Positions 47,901 through 55,980 of a stretch of DNA of 64,000 nucleotides are shown here, piece by piece; the first letter of the stretch is position 1; the number at the start of each line of letters is the position of its first letter. Location: NCBI RefSeq assembly GCF_900168055.1, contig NZ_FUYS01000002.1, forward strand, positions 62,888 to 126,887, given 5' to 3'. The notes under the pieces were generated by a model. The model made no database searches. It was not told the DNA's origin and saw nothing but the letters and a program-made list of their open reading frames with translations. A program made the position numbers and the translations under genes. Source of the stretch: Parapedobacter luteus. GTDB lineage: Bacteria; Bacteroidota; Bacteroidia; Sphingobacteriales; Sphingobacteriaceae.

Positions 47901-50486
47901 TTGCGGCGTGCGCAAACCCACGTAACTGTCATATGGGCTATATGGCATGTTGACGTTATCAATACTAAAATGGCCACCCGGCTCAAAAACCCGGGTGGTG
48001 AAGCTGGCGCGCAGCATACCGGGGGCTTCATTGGTAGCGGTTATATCCGCAGGGAAGGAGGCTTTCCCCTGCCCATCCAACGTGCCGTCAAAAAGCACCT
48101 CACTTTCCGTGGTGAAGCTACGTGTGGGGTCGTCAAACGTGTATTGCGGGTAGCCCGCAAAAGACGTAGCCACGGGTGATACAACGGCCTCGACACGCGC
48201 ATTCAGGTGTTGCACATCGGCTCCGAAGAGCCACTGGGCAGCAAGTCGTACGGGAATGTTGCTGCCTTTACGCAGTACCTTGTGATCGCCGAAGTCAAGC
48301 GCGATGCGGAGGCGGTTAGGGATGACGGTTTCTATTTTCAGTGTTTTCTGGAATACGGCGCCGCCGACACTGACCTTGGCCAGCCAATTGCCGGTAGGTG
48401 CGGTGGATGCGGTCTGCGTCTTGAAGGTATAAAAGCCATTTGTGTGCCTCGATTCCACCAAACGGCTGGCCAGCTGGCCCTTGGGGTTGTACAATTCCAA
48501 CGTGACAGGATGGCCGGCCGGTAGGTTGGCTGATTGGTTTTCCATGATGAAACTGATGAAAAGCGAATCACCAGGCCGCCAGACACCGCGTTCGCCATAG
48601 ATAAATCCCTTGATTCCTTTTTGCACCACGTCGCCGCCCACGTCAAATCGCCCGAGCGGAAGCGCCGAACCATCGTCGAGTTTGAGATAACCCCGTTCGT
48701 CATTCTTCGCGGCGATGAGCATGAAGGGCTTCCGGATAGCCGCTATTTCAACGAAACCATCACGGTTTGTCGTGCCGGTTTGGATGACCTGCTGTTGATA
48801 ATCCAGTAATTTGATTTCCACGCCTTCCAGCGGTTGGGCGGAGAGAATGCTGGTTGCAATGACGGTCATGCTGTTGTCGTTGCCGCGCTTGGCAAGGAGC
48901 CCAATGTTTGAAGCGAGCATATCCCGGCTTGCCCACCGTTCGGTGGTATAGTATGAAGGATGACAGGGGTTGTCGCGTTCGTTCCAATCGTAATCGTAAG
49001 GGTAGTAATTGTTGTACCGTGACCAGAATTCGTCGTCTTCATCGATATGGTCTGCGTAATAATATTGGCGCCCCTCTTCTTCGCCGGCCTCGCCGACGCT
49101 GGCCTCGCCGCATGGGTATACGGAGTAGCTGTGGCGAAAACCAATCAGGATACGGTAAATAGCGCCGGGCTCGGCTTTCAGCAATTGGTCGATGTCTAAT
49201 GAAAATCGATTTTTGCGCCGCAGATTGAGTCCGTTGTCCGTGTCCAGCGGGATGGTTTTCTGCACGACCGGTTTAGCCACGCGGCGGAGTTCGAATTTGC
49301 TGTCGTAGGTGTTCTGAAAATACTGGGGCACATTGTTTTCGTAGATTTTCACGATGGTTACGTCTACGGCGCGGAGGTTAACCGCCTCGAAGGGCATCGT
49401 AAGCTTGCCTGAACCGGGCAGAATAGTGCCTTTTCCCGGGATACTTACGGACGGTAACCTGTTTTCAAAGTTGAGGTTGGCCGCATAGGCCGTTGTGATT
49501 TTTTGCCCGTTGATGTTCGCTACACCTTCGTTTATTGTCGCCGAATAATTGCCTTCAAGCCTGTTGGGTGCATAGACCTTCACTTCGCTACCATCAATGG
49601 TGTAGCGCGTGTCGCTGACACCGCTGACGCCAATCAGGCCATGGAGTTGCTGGGCTACCAACAGCGGATCTGAAAACTGTATCAACACATGCTGATCGGG
49701 TTCATGTATTGCGCGGATGTCAAGCACCTTAAATGCGCCGACTTCCGGTACCTCAACATCCTGCTTATCCTTTTTTCTGGCATGGATGGGCGTACCATCC
49801 CACTGCAATGTCAGCTTGGTCGCTTGCTCGCCACGTAAGACGGAGTCAATGGTAAATGCCGAAACACGGGCGGCGCCGTCATGTGCCCATTTGATGCGCA
49901 GGGGGTCCCCTTCATGGGTGGCGGTCAATATCTTTTCGATGGCTTCCGGCTGTTCATTGTCCGAAAAACGGATGCGTCCCGTAAATTTCATCCGGTCCAT
50001 TGCACTGGAGGTCTGTGTCTTCAGCCCATCCATTTCGATGCTATAGGCGGGGGCGATGACCTTAAAGTCGAATACGAAGGCCTGCAGTTCTTCGGCGACT
50101 TCCGCTACTTGGCCAAGCTCAAATTTTGCGCGGTATGCCGCTCCGGGGGTTAAGGGTTCGTCGGGTCTAAATTCTACGGTACGGGCATCAACCCAGTAGG
50201 TTTTGCCTTTTAGGGCAGGGGTGAAGGTAAACAGCCGGCGATTTTCTTCCTGATTGGTCTGCTGGAAGGTACTGACCTGTGCGGCGAGGCGTACCCGTAT
50301 CGTGCTTTTCCGGGAGATCACACCGGTTGAGTACCCTTCAATGTATTTAGCAAAGGCGATGTTGCTGGCGTTCACGGCCACCGGTTGGTAATTTTTCCAA
50401 ATAAAAAAGGTGGCTACTGCAATGATGATCCCTGTCGTTGCGATGATAACTGTTCTACGCGCCGGGATCCGATAGGCGTTGTCCAT
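44901..50486 (-). CDS. Bacterial alpha-2-macroglobulin family protein (YfaS/MG-type)
   Basis: At 1861 residues this is the largest gene. It has an N-terminal membrane anchor (about residues 13-33, no lipobox), several MG beta domains, the bait-region-type centre and an A2M domain (about 1160-1260, GPFTLRKGGKNTHTFTLPPYVGSVRAMVVAGQ). The thioester motif CVEQ is present at 1409-1412 (YPYGCVEQVTSSVFPQL), then the alpha/alpha toroid (NYQLPNGGLGYWPG). An intact CxEQ suggests it can trap proteases covalently in the periplasm. The common partner pbpC (PBP1c) is not adjacent; an AraC-type regulator gene lies just upstream on the same strand. Confidence 0.95.
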   Translation of the reverse strand: MDNAYRIPARRTVIIATTGIIIAVATFFIWKNYQPVAVNASNIAFAKYIEGYSTGVISRKSTIRVRLAAQVSTFQQTNQEENRRLFTFTPALKGKTYWVDARTVEFRPDEPLTPGAAYRAKFELGQVAEVAEELQAFVFDFKVIAPAYSIEMDGLKTQTSSAMDRMKFTGRIRFSDNEQPEAIEKILTATHEGDPLRIKWAHDGAARVSAFTIDSVLRGEQATKLTLQWDGTPIHARKKDKQDVEVPEVGAFKVLDIRAIHEPDQHVLIQFSDPLLVAQQLHGLIGVSGVSDTRYTIDGSEVKVYAPNRLEGNYSATINEGVANINGQKITTAYAANLNFENRLPSVSIPGKGTILPGSGKLTMPFEAVNLRAVDVTIVKIYENNVPQYFQNTYDSKFELRRVAKPVVQKTIPLDTDNGLNLRRKNRFSLDIDQLLKAEPGAIYRILIGFRHSYSVYPCGEASVGEAGEEEGRQYYYADHIDEDDEFWSRYNNYYPYDYDWNERDNPCHPSYYTTERWASRDMLASNIGLLAKRGNDNSMTVIATSILSAQPLEGVEIKLLDYQQQVIQTGTTNRDGFVEIAAIRKPFMLIAAKNDERGYLKLDDGSALPLGRFDVGGDVVQKGIKGFIYGERGVWRPGDSLFISFIMENQSANLPAGHPVTLELYNPKGQLASRLVESRHTNGFYTFKTQTASTAPTGNWLAKVSVGGAVFQKTLKIETVIPNRLRIALDFGDHKVLRKGSNIPVRLAAQWLFGADVQHLNARVEAVVSPVATSFAGYPQYTFDDPTRSFTTESEVLFDGTLDGQGKASFPADITATNEAPGMLRASFTTRVFEPGGHFSIDNVNMPYSPYDSYVGLRTPQGDRLSGMLLTDQDHEVEIVDVDANGKKIAGSRRVQLELYKIRWRWWWNQEGEYFGNFTQDRYNQLLKKETITLNNGSGKWNIRINYPDWGRYLIRVVDLSSGHAAGKTLYIDWPGWAQREQQNNPTEAAMLSFTADKQTYRAGDEITLTIPSSAGGRGLISVESGSRVLQREWITTEQGQTVYKFKATAAMAPNVFANVTLLQPHAQTANDLPIRMYGVIPLNVENPQTVLKPAITLAKTLRPETKSSITVSEASGKAMTYTVALVDEGLLDLTRFKTPDPHASFYAREALGVKSWDLFDQVLGAWGGDLERILSIGGDGEIDRNVNPAKANRFQPVVKFLGPFTLRKGGKNTHTFTLPPYVGSVRAMVVAGQDGAYGFAEKAVAVKKPLMLLATLPRVIGPGESFRLPLTVFAMENHVKQVNLEVTASGGLSVQQGRQTLAFAEQGEQMAYATVTAGNHTGVGKLRAVASSGNETAVYEVEIDIRNPNPFVTSVDKAEVNGGASWQRDITPLGPGNRNSAMVEVSSLPPINLSKRLNYLIRYPYGCVEQVTSSVFPQLVLDRLVELSGTDKTAIDRNVKAGINRLRNYQLPNGGLGYWPGANDADEWSTNYAGHFLLEAQAKGFALPAGFLDGWLRYQRNMAQNWTPNQYNWRGGDLVQAYRLYLLALAKAPEIGAMNRLKEFQYLSDEAAWRLAAAYQLAGQGIIANQLVKNKPTDGKPYGQAGRTFGSALRDRAMILETLALVGRREEAERVLTAVAAKLGDDNWYSTQTTAYALLAIGKFSGAPQQGTPFSYTLNGKSNTVKMATYLHRITLDMKTPINQLRIQNDSNRKLYIRVVREGQVPAGENPPVANHEGLLAMDVRYTDNKGEVIHPARLMQGTDFIAEVTLKNIGNMGTYEHMALAQIFPSGWEIINTRLNDTESALRSSPAAFKDIRDDRVLTHFNIRQGETLTYRVLLNASYAGRYFLPAVSAEAMYDDRIQAIVPGNWVEVVDGGQ

Positions 50487-50523
50487 GGGTGATAGGGTTT
50501 ATGGAAGCGAAGGTACGGATTTT

Positions 50524-51447
50524 TTATACTTTGAGCTTGCTGGGCAAGTAGCCGAAGTGCTTCTTGAATGCCTTCGTAAAGTTGTAGGGGTCGCCGTATC
50601 CCAGGGTGTAGGCCACCTCATTCACATGGTGCGACGTGTCAAGTAGTAATTTGCGCGCATATTCCATCCGGAGTCTGGTGAAATATTCGAACACGGTGGT
50701 GCCAAAAAGTTCCTTGAAGCCCTTTTTTAGCTTGAAATCATTGAGCCCTGTTTCCTGGCATATCCGCCGCATGTTTAACGGTTCCAGCATGTTTTTCTCG
50801 ATAAATGCTTTGGCCGCATGCAATCGAGCCCGATCAGGCGACGATAAGTCCTGAGTAGTCATGCCGTAAGCGGTTTCCGCCTGTAAGGCCTGGGCTAAAA
50901 AGAGTTCAGCGATTTTCGACTCGTAGAACAATTTTTTCATTTCGCCCGTATACGCACAATGCTGAAGTTCGTGGATTAGTATCTTCTGCAAGGGCGTAAT
51001 GGGTAAAGGAAAAGGGGCAATATCGGCCTCTTCGCTGCGGCTTACTTTCTCCCAAAACCGTTGGAGGCAATCCAGCTCACTAACCATCAGCCGTTTGAAG
51101 TGGCGCTCCGTCATGCTCACGCCAAAGGTATCGATACGCTCGCCTTTCACGGAATACATGCCTTCGAAGTATGGCGAAAAGCTAAGGATATGGTGATTGT
51201 GTCGCAGTTCGTAGATTTTTGGGCAGTGTTTTTCCTTGGCCTGGCAGATTCCGACCATCGAAAAGTACATCGTCAATATCGGCTCTGTCTGGCAGTCCGT
51301 CACCCACGCGTGCTGGTAACGCTGGCTGCTGGCAGAGAACACGCCCAATCCGTCATGCGAGAGATGAATGGTGGCGGACATATCATCCGGATTTTCGAGA
51401 CCGATACCCTGGATATTCGTCAGTGGAAAGTGTTGGTAAAAATCCAT
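50524..51447 (-). CDS. AraC family transcriptional regulator
   Basis: The 307-residue protein has a C-terminal AraC DNA-binding domain with two HTHs (MRRICQETGLNDFKLKKGFKELFG and VNEVAYTLGYGDPYNFTKAFKKHFGYLPSKL). The N-terminal ligand or dimer domain of about 200 residues resembles PchR-like regulators. It lies 37 bp before the macroglobulin gene on the same strand. The nested inverted repeats upstream of it (51510-51649) may be its targets or an unrelated element. Effector unknown. Confidence 0.93.
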   Translation of the reverse strand: MDFYQHFPLTNIQGIGLENPDDMSATIHLSHDGLGVFSASSQRYQHAWVTDCQTEPILTMYFSMVGICQAKEKHCPKIYELRHNHHILSFSPYFEGMYSVKGERIDTFGVSMTERHFKRLMVSELDCLQRFWEKVSRSEEADIAPFPLPITPLQKILIHELQHCAYTGEMKKLFYESKIAELFLAQALQAETAYGMTTQDLSSPDRARLHAAKAFIEKNMLEPLNMRRICQETGLNDFKLKKGFKELFGTTVFEYFTRLRMEYARKLLLDTSHHVNEVAYTLGYGDPYNFTKAFKKHFGYLPSKLKV

Positions 51448-51509
51448 GTTTCACGGAAATTGATGCCAAGAATGTTTGATTCCAAAAATAAATTTTTAGC
51501 GCGAAATAG

Positions 51510-51649
51510 CCTAAAGTTGTGCGACAAATTTCCGTTTATCCCCAGCTGTTTGATTCTGGCTGGAACGCTCACTTCGCTGCGATCCTATGTCCGAAATCAA
51601 ACAGCCGGAGACGTCGTGGCTGCCGCAAAACCTGAAATTTGTCTTAGGT
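51510..51649. repeat. Nested inverted-repeat structure in the 361-bp intergenic region
   Basis: Three pairs of arms nest about one centre: CCTAA (51510-51514) with TTAGG (51645-51649), GACAAATTTC (51523-51532) with GAAATTTGTC (51635-51644), and GCTGTTTGATT (51545-51555) with AATCAAACAGC (51596-51606). All arms are perfect. The central loop is 40 nt. No ORF of note lies inside. It could be a structured RNA, a MITE-like relic or paired operator sites. The rest of the gap between the AraC gene and the small gene at 51809 shows no other feature. Confidence 0.6.
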
Positions 51650-51808
51650 TCACGGCTTATATTGCCTGAAACAGGAGGTTAAATATTAGATAATCAATTT
51701 GTTGTAATTTTTGGCGGGTTTTTAATCCGTTTTGCACGGGATGTTTTTGATCGTTGTCGTTCATTTTTGCACGGTCGAATTCAATACGTTAATGGTCTAC
51801 CGAAAGGG

Positions 51809-52057
51809 ATGAAAAGTGTTTATATGCAGCCTTCATTGGATGGCAAATTACTGATTACCGTGTACCGGACTAATGTGGTTGAAGAATGGCAGGCAAAACC
51901 CATACTGGAAATGCTGGCTTTACGATTTCCGGGCAGCTGTTTTAGTTTTGATCTATGGGACAGCGATCGGGTGCTGAGGATGGAATCCACAACAAATATC
52001 GATGCTGAGGTCGTATCGCTGTTTCGCGATCATGGGTTTGAATGTGAGCTTTTATAA
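51809..52057 (+). CDS. Small heavy-metal-associated-like (ferredoxin-fold) protein lacking CxxC
   Basis: The 82-residue protein starts at the ATG at 51809 after a purine-rich CGAAAGGG. The sequence KLLITVYRTNVVEEWQAKPILEML ... CFSFDLWDSDRVLRMES ... VVSLFRDHGFECELL fits a beta-alpha-beta-beta-alpha-beta fold like copper chaperones, with the metal CxxC replaced. Such small proteins are widespread in Bacteroidota without known role. It is isolated between two minus-strand genes. Confidence 0.72.
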   Translation: MKSVYMQPSLDGKLLITVYRTNVVEEWQAKPILEMLALRFPGSCFSFDLWDSDRVLRMESTTNIDAEVVSLFRDHGFECELL

Positions 52058-52072
52058 CGGCGGGCTTGCGTC

Positions 52073-53194
52073 CTATTCTACCCCATCCCACCAGCGGTTG
52101 AATACCTGCGTGCTATCGCTCAAGTAGACCGGCTGGCCGATCTGGGGTGTCAACAGTGGCATATCCGTGTTTTTACTGCTTTCGGATACAAGAATTAAGG
52201 GTTCGTCCCACGCATGCATGGCCAGTGGAAACTTGGAATTATGTACGGGCAGCAGGCGTTTTGCTCCCAGATCTTTGGCCGCGAGTACCACTTGATGGGG
52301 CAGCATGTGGATGTATATCCAGTAAGCATTGTACTGCCCATTTTCAAGGATGGCCAAATCAAACGGCCCGTATTGGTTGCCGATTGCTTGAAAATGACTG
52401 CCATAGCCGCTGTCTCCGCCAATAAAAATGCGCCGGGACGGGGTGTTGAGCACGAACGATGCCCAGAGTGTGCCATTGCGCTTGAGGCCGCGGCCGGAGA
52501 AATGGCGTGCGGGGGTTGCTCGTAGCGTGAAGCCTTCGGCCAGCGGTGCCAACTCATGCCAATCTAGTTCGGTGATCTTGGTTGGCGGATATCCCCAATG
52601 TTCAAGATGCGCGCCGACGCCCAAGGGGCAAATCACCTGTTTTACCGTAGGCTCAAGTTTTTTGACCGTGTTGTAGTCGAGGTGATCCCAATGATCATGC
52701 GTAATGATAAGATAGTCGATGGCTGGCATGTCCGATGCATGATATCCGGTAGTGCCGGGGAAGCTCTTCGTTGTAAACGAGACGGGCGAAGCGTTGCCAT
52801 TGAACACCGGATCAACGAGGAACCGTTTGCCATCGGCTTGCAGAAAATACGATGAGTGGCCGAACCACACCAATACGTCCGTCTGGATATCGAGCGTACG
52901 GAGGTCGGTCTGCACGCTAGGAATGTGATCGGTAGGAACTTGCCTCGGTGTTTTATTAAAAAGGAAACTCCACAGGACAGTAAGCATATTCACACCTTCT
53001 GCCAGATCCGGCGTATCTTCAATATTTTGGAAACTTCCGTTTTTATAGTTGGGTGAGTTTTTCACGCGTTCGAGGCGTTCGCCGGCAGGTGCTTTCCCAA
53101 ACGGCGGTTGTTGAATGAATACGGCAATAGCAATGGCAAATACGGCCAAAATGATGATGAGAGCTAGCAACATGCGCTTAATGATTTTCTTCAT
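52073..53194 (-). CDS. MBL-fold metallohydrolase, NAPE-PLD/UlaG-like, membrane-anchored
   Basis: From the ATG at 53194 the protein has 373 residues with an N-terminal membrane helix (about 5-27). The metallo-beta-lactamase site is complete: THDHWDHLD (HxHxDH), a further His in PARHFSGR, the GGDSGYG Asp, and the late His in LPVHNSKF. The arrangement matches N-acylphosphatidylethanolamine phospholipase D-like and lactonase-like enzymes, so a phosphodiester or lipid substrate is possible. It probably faces the periplasm. Confidence 0.88.
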   Translation of the reverse strand: MKKIIKRMLLALIIILAVFAIAIAVFIQQPPFGKAPAGERLERVKNSPNYKNGSFQNIEDTPDLAEGVNMLTVLWSFLFNKTPRQVPTDHIPSVQTDLRTLDIQTDVLVWFGHSSYFLQADGKRFLVDPVFNGNASPVSFTTKSFPGTTGYHASDMPAIDYLIITHDHWDHLDYNTVKKLEPTVKQVICPLGVGAHLEHWGYPPTKITELDWHELAPLAEGFTLRATPARHFSGRGLKRNGTLWASFVLNTPSRRIFIGGDSGYGSHFQAIGNQYGPFDLAILENGQYNAYWIYIHMLPHQVVLAAKDLGAKRLLPVHNSKFPLAMHAWDEPLILVSESSKNTDMPLLTPQIGQPVYLSDSTQVFNRWWDGVE

Positions 53195-53268
53195 GCGGGG
53201 TGTCGGTAAGGGACAACGCAGCAAAGTAACCATGTAGCATGCAATAATGCAATCCCCGGCATGGATTT

Positions 53269-54105
53269 TTACAATGGCTTGATACGGTTCAAAAACGTAT
53301 TCATTGCCGAATTGAAGCGTTCGGCATCCTCGAGGTTAGGTAAGTGCCCGCATTCGGGGATTTCCACGTATTCGGCGTCCGGTATATTGGACACCAGAAG
53401 TTGTGCCTGCTCCTGGGTAGTTATCCGGTCTTCCGCACCGCGGATGACGAGCGTTGGGACGGATATATCCTTAAGGCTATCGGTAGTGTCGGTACGGGAA
53501 GCCAGCGCCAGCAGGGTCGCGCAAATGCTGGTCTCCGTATTGCGGCGTATGCTGCTTTTGATGAGATCGATTGCTTCGCGGTTTTCAGCGAGGCTCCTGG
53601 TTGAAAATACATTGTTGACAAAACCGATGGAAAAGGCACGTTTACCATTTTTCAATACGGATTGGATGCTGTCAAACCGCTTGAGCTTAGCGGTATTGTC
53701 ATCTGCCAAGGAGTGGGTATCGCTCAATATCAGGCCTGAAAAAATTTCCGGTTGGATTTGGTAGGCCCTCAGGGCGATGTATCCGCCCATGGATACGCCG
53801 CAAAGCACGGTTTGGGTAATACCCAGTTTCCGGAGGAAAACCAATAAGTCTTTCGCAAAAACATCCACACTGAAGAATCCGTGGCCCATGGTGCTGTTGC
53901 CGTGGCCGCGTACGTCTACGGCGATGCCGCCCGTATTGGCGGGCAATGCCTCCAACTGGGGTATCCACATGTTTTTGTTGAACGGAAATCCATGGACAAA
54001 TACGACGTTTTTTTGTGATGGTGTTACATCGCTCGACAGGTAGCTGATACTAATATCTCCAATGCGGATTCGTTTTCTTTTGATTAGGCTTTTATTGTAT
54101 TCCAT
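53269..54105 (-). CDS. Alpha/beta hydrolase
   Basis: From the ATG at 54105 the protein has 278 residues. It shows the oxyanion segment VFVHGFPFNKNMW, the nucleophile elbow GVSMGG (Ser about 105), the Asp strand (TLVIRGAEDRIT) and the catalytic His in PECGHLPNLE. It resembles 3-oxoadipate enol-lactonase-like cytosolic esterases, substrate unknown. It lies 74 bp upstream of the MBL-fold gene on the same strand. Confidence 0.93.
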   Translation of the reverse strand: MEYNKSLIKRKRIRIGDISISYLSSDVTPSQKNVVFVHGFPFNKNMWIPQLEALPANTGGIAVDVRGHGNSTMGHGFFSVDVFAKDLLVFLRKLGITQTVLCGVSMGGYIALRAYQIQPEIFSGLILSDTHSLADDNTAKLKRFDSIQSVLKNGKRAFSIGFVNNVFSTRSLAENREAIDLIKSSIRRNTETSICATLLALASRTDTTDSLKDISVPTLVIRGAEDRITTQEQAQLLVSNIPDAEYVEIPECGHLPNLEDAERFNSAMNTFLNRIKPL

Positions 54106-54237
54106 ATATGCAGTAACAAACCGATACGGTGATAAGTTTTGATTTTTAAAAGTAATGAAATCAATGCAATAATGCAATCAGGCACGTATATTTTGTGATT
54201 TTTCCAAAAAATATTTCGGTTATATCGATCAGATTTC

Positions 54238-54245
54238 TATCTTTG
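54238..54245 (+). promoter_or_regulatory. -7 box of the tRNA-Arg gene
   Basis: TATCTTTG (54238-54245) matches TAnnTTTG and lies 17 bp before the mature tRNA 5' end. A weak TTTCGG at about 54213 could be the -33 element. Confidence 0.55.
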
Positions 54246-54262
54246 CAAACCGATTCGGGAAT

Positions 54263-54336
54263 GCGCTTGTAGCTTAATTGGATAGAGCACCTGACTACGG
54301 ATCAGGAGGTTAGGGGTTCGACTCCCTTCAAGCGCA
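54263..54336 (+). tRNA. tRNA-Arg (anticodon ACG)
   Basis: The 74-nt sequence folds as a cloverleaf. The acceptor stem GCGCTTG/CAAGCGC is perfect. The D-arm contains AGCTTAATTGGATAGAGC. The anticodon stem CCTGA/TCAGG encloses loop CTACGGA with anticodon ACG, and the T-arm contains GGTTCGACTCC. The discriminator is A and CCA is not encoded. ACG is deaminated to ICG to read CGU, CGC and CGA (general knowledge). Confidence 0.97.
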
Positions 54337-54349
54337 CATGTTTCACTTA

Positions 54350-54388
54350 TATAGCCTAATCAATATGCCGGTTAGGCTATATTTTTTT
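54350..54388 (+). terminator. Intrinsic terminator between tRNA-Arg and adk
   Basis: TATAGCCTAA (54350-54359) pairs perfectly with TTAGGCTATA (54372-54381), followed by seven T. It lies only 14 bp before the adk start, so adk needs read-through or a promoter in the hairpin region. Confidence 0.93.
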
Positions 54389-54402
54389 ATGGATAGACTT
54401 AT

Positions 54403-54978
54403 ATGCTAAACCTTGTTTTGTTTGGCCCTCCCGGGGCAGGGAAGGGTACCCAATCGCAGAAGCTTATTGATCATTATCAATTGGTGCATATTTCAACTGG
54501 CGATCTGTTCAGGGCGCATATCAGCAACCAGACCGAATTGGGGCAGCGCGTAAGTAAGCTGATTGCAGACGGCGAATTGGTTCCGGATTCCATTACGATC
54601 GCCATGTTGGAGGAAGAAATCGATAAAAATCCTCAGGCAAAAGGTTTCATTTTTGACGGCTTTCCACGTACCGTTGCACAAGCCGAAGCATTGGATCGCT
54701 TTCTTGAATCAAAGGGAACGACCATCGGTGGAGTCATTGCGCTTGATGTAACCGAAGCGGAATTGACGGCACGCATTGCCAAGCGCAAAGCCATCAGCAA
54801 CCGCGCGGACGATGATAGTGAAAAATTGAAAAAACGCATTGAGGAGTATTTCAATAAGACTATCCACGTGCTGCCTTACTATGAGCAGCAGGGAAAGTTG
54901 ACCAAAGTCAATGGTATCGGCGATATTGATGCTATTTTCAGGGAAATCAAAGGGATTGTTGACGGATTGCCGGTTTAG
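54403..54978 (+). CDS. adk: Adenylate kinase
   Basis: The 191-residue protein is of the short type. It has the P-loop LFGPPGAGKGTQS, the AMP-binding HISTGDLFR, and GFPRTVAQAEAL. The lid is short (residues about 125-138) without the zinc cysteines. It equilibrates ATP, AMP and ADP in the cytosol. obgE follows after 3 bp. Confidence 0.98.
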   Translation: MLNLVLFGPPGAGKGTQSQKLIDHYQLVHISTGDLFRAHISNQTELGQRVSKLIADGELVPDSITIAMLEEEIDKNPQAKGFIFDGFPRTVAQAEALDRFLESKGTTIGGVIALDVTEAELTARIAKRKAISNRADDDSEKLKKRIEEYFNKTIHVLPYYEQQGKLTKVNGIGDIDAIFREIKGIVDGLPV

Positions 54979-54981
54979 CCA

Positions 54982-55980
54982 GTGCCACAGGGATCGAACT
55001 TCGTTGATTATGTGAAGGTGTGCTGCCGGTCTGGCCGCGGCGGTGCAGGATCTGCGCATTTGCACCGCGATAAATTCACGGCCAAAGGCGGTCCAGACGG
55101 TGGCGACGGCGGCCGGGGCGGGCATATTATCCTGAAAGGAAACGCGCAGCTTTGGACCTTGCTTCACCTAAAATACCGCAAGCATGTCATTGCTGAGGAT
55201 GGTCAACCTGGCGGCAGCGCGCTGAAGCATGGAGCCAACGGTAAGGATGAGGTGCTGGAAGTGCCGCTGGGGACGGTAGCCCGCAATGCGGATACCGATG
55301 AGATCCTGTTTGATATCACCGAAGATGGGGAGACCAAGGTGCTGACTGCCGGCGGACGCGGCGGACTGGGCAACTGGCATTTCAAAAGCGCTACACAGCA
55401 AACACCGCGATTTGCTCAACCGGGAGAACCGGGTAAGGAAGAGTGGATCATCCTCGAACTCAAAGTGCTGGCGGATGTGGGGCTGGTCGGTTTTCCCAAC
55501 GCCGGCAAATCCACCTTGCTTTCCGTGGTGTCAGCCGCGAAGCCCGAGATTGCCGACTACCCTTTTACGACGCTGGTGCCCAACCTGGGTATTGTCTCCT
55601 ATCGCGACAATAAATCGTTCGTGATGGCCGATATCCCCGGCATTATTGAAGGCGCTTCCGAAGGGAAGGGACTGGGCCACCGTTTCCTGCGCCATATTGA
55701 GCGCAACTCCGTATTGTTATTTATGGTTCCGGCGGATACCCAGCGCACGATAGCTGAAGAATACCGGATACTGCTGAATGAACTGATTGCCTTTAACCCC
55801 GAGTTGAAGGACAAACCCCGCATCCTCGCTGTCACCAAATCGGATTTGCTGGATGATGAGCTGCAGACCGAAATGCGGCAGGAAATCCCGGCAGGTATTC
55901 CCGCTGTGTTTATTTCTGCGGTTTCGGGAAAAAATATCCTTCAACTCAAAGATCTGATTTGGCAAGCGATCACCGGCTGA
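54982..55980 (+). CDS. obgE: GTPase Obg/CgtA
   Basis: The 332-residue protein starts with GTG at 54982, shown by the family N-terminus [20 protein letters not shown], 3 bp after the adk stop. The glycine-rich Obg domain (about 1-158) is followed by the G domain with [19 protein letters not shown] and TKSDL, then VSGKNI. It has no C-terminal OCT domain. It takes part in 50S subunit assembly and stringent response. Its last 11 bp overlap the 3' end of the convergent mechanosensitive channel gene. Confidence 0.98.
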   Translation: MPQGSNFVDYVKVCCRSGRGGAGSAHLHRDKFTAKGGPDGGDGGRGGHIILKGNAQLWTLLHLKYRKHVIAEDGQPGGSALKHGANGKDEVLEVPLGTVARNADTDEILFDITEDGETKVLTAGGRGGLGNWHFKSATQQTPRFAQPGEPGKEEWIILELKVLADVGLVGFPNAGKSTLLSVVSAAKPEIADYPFTTLVPNLGIVSYRDNKSFVMADIPGIIEGASEGKGLGHRFLRHIERNSVLLFMVPADTQRTIAEEYRILLNELIAFNPELKDKPRILAVTKSDLLDDELQTEMRQEIPAGIPAVFISAVSGKNILQLKDLIWQAITG

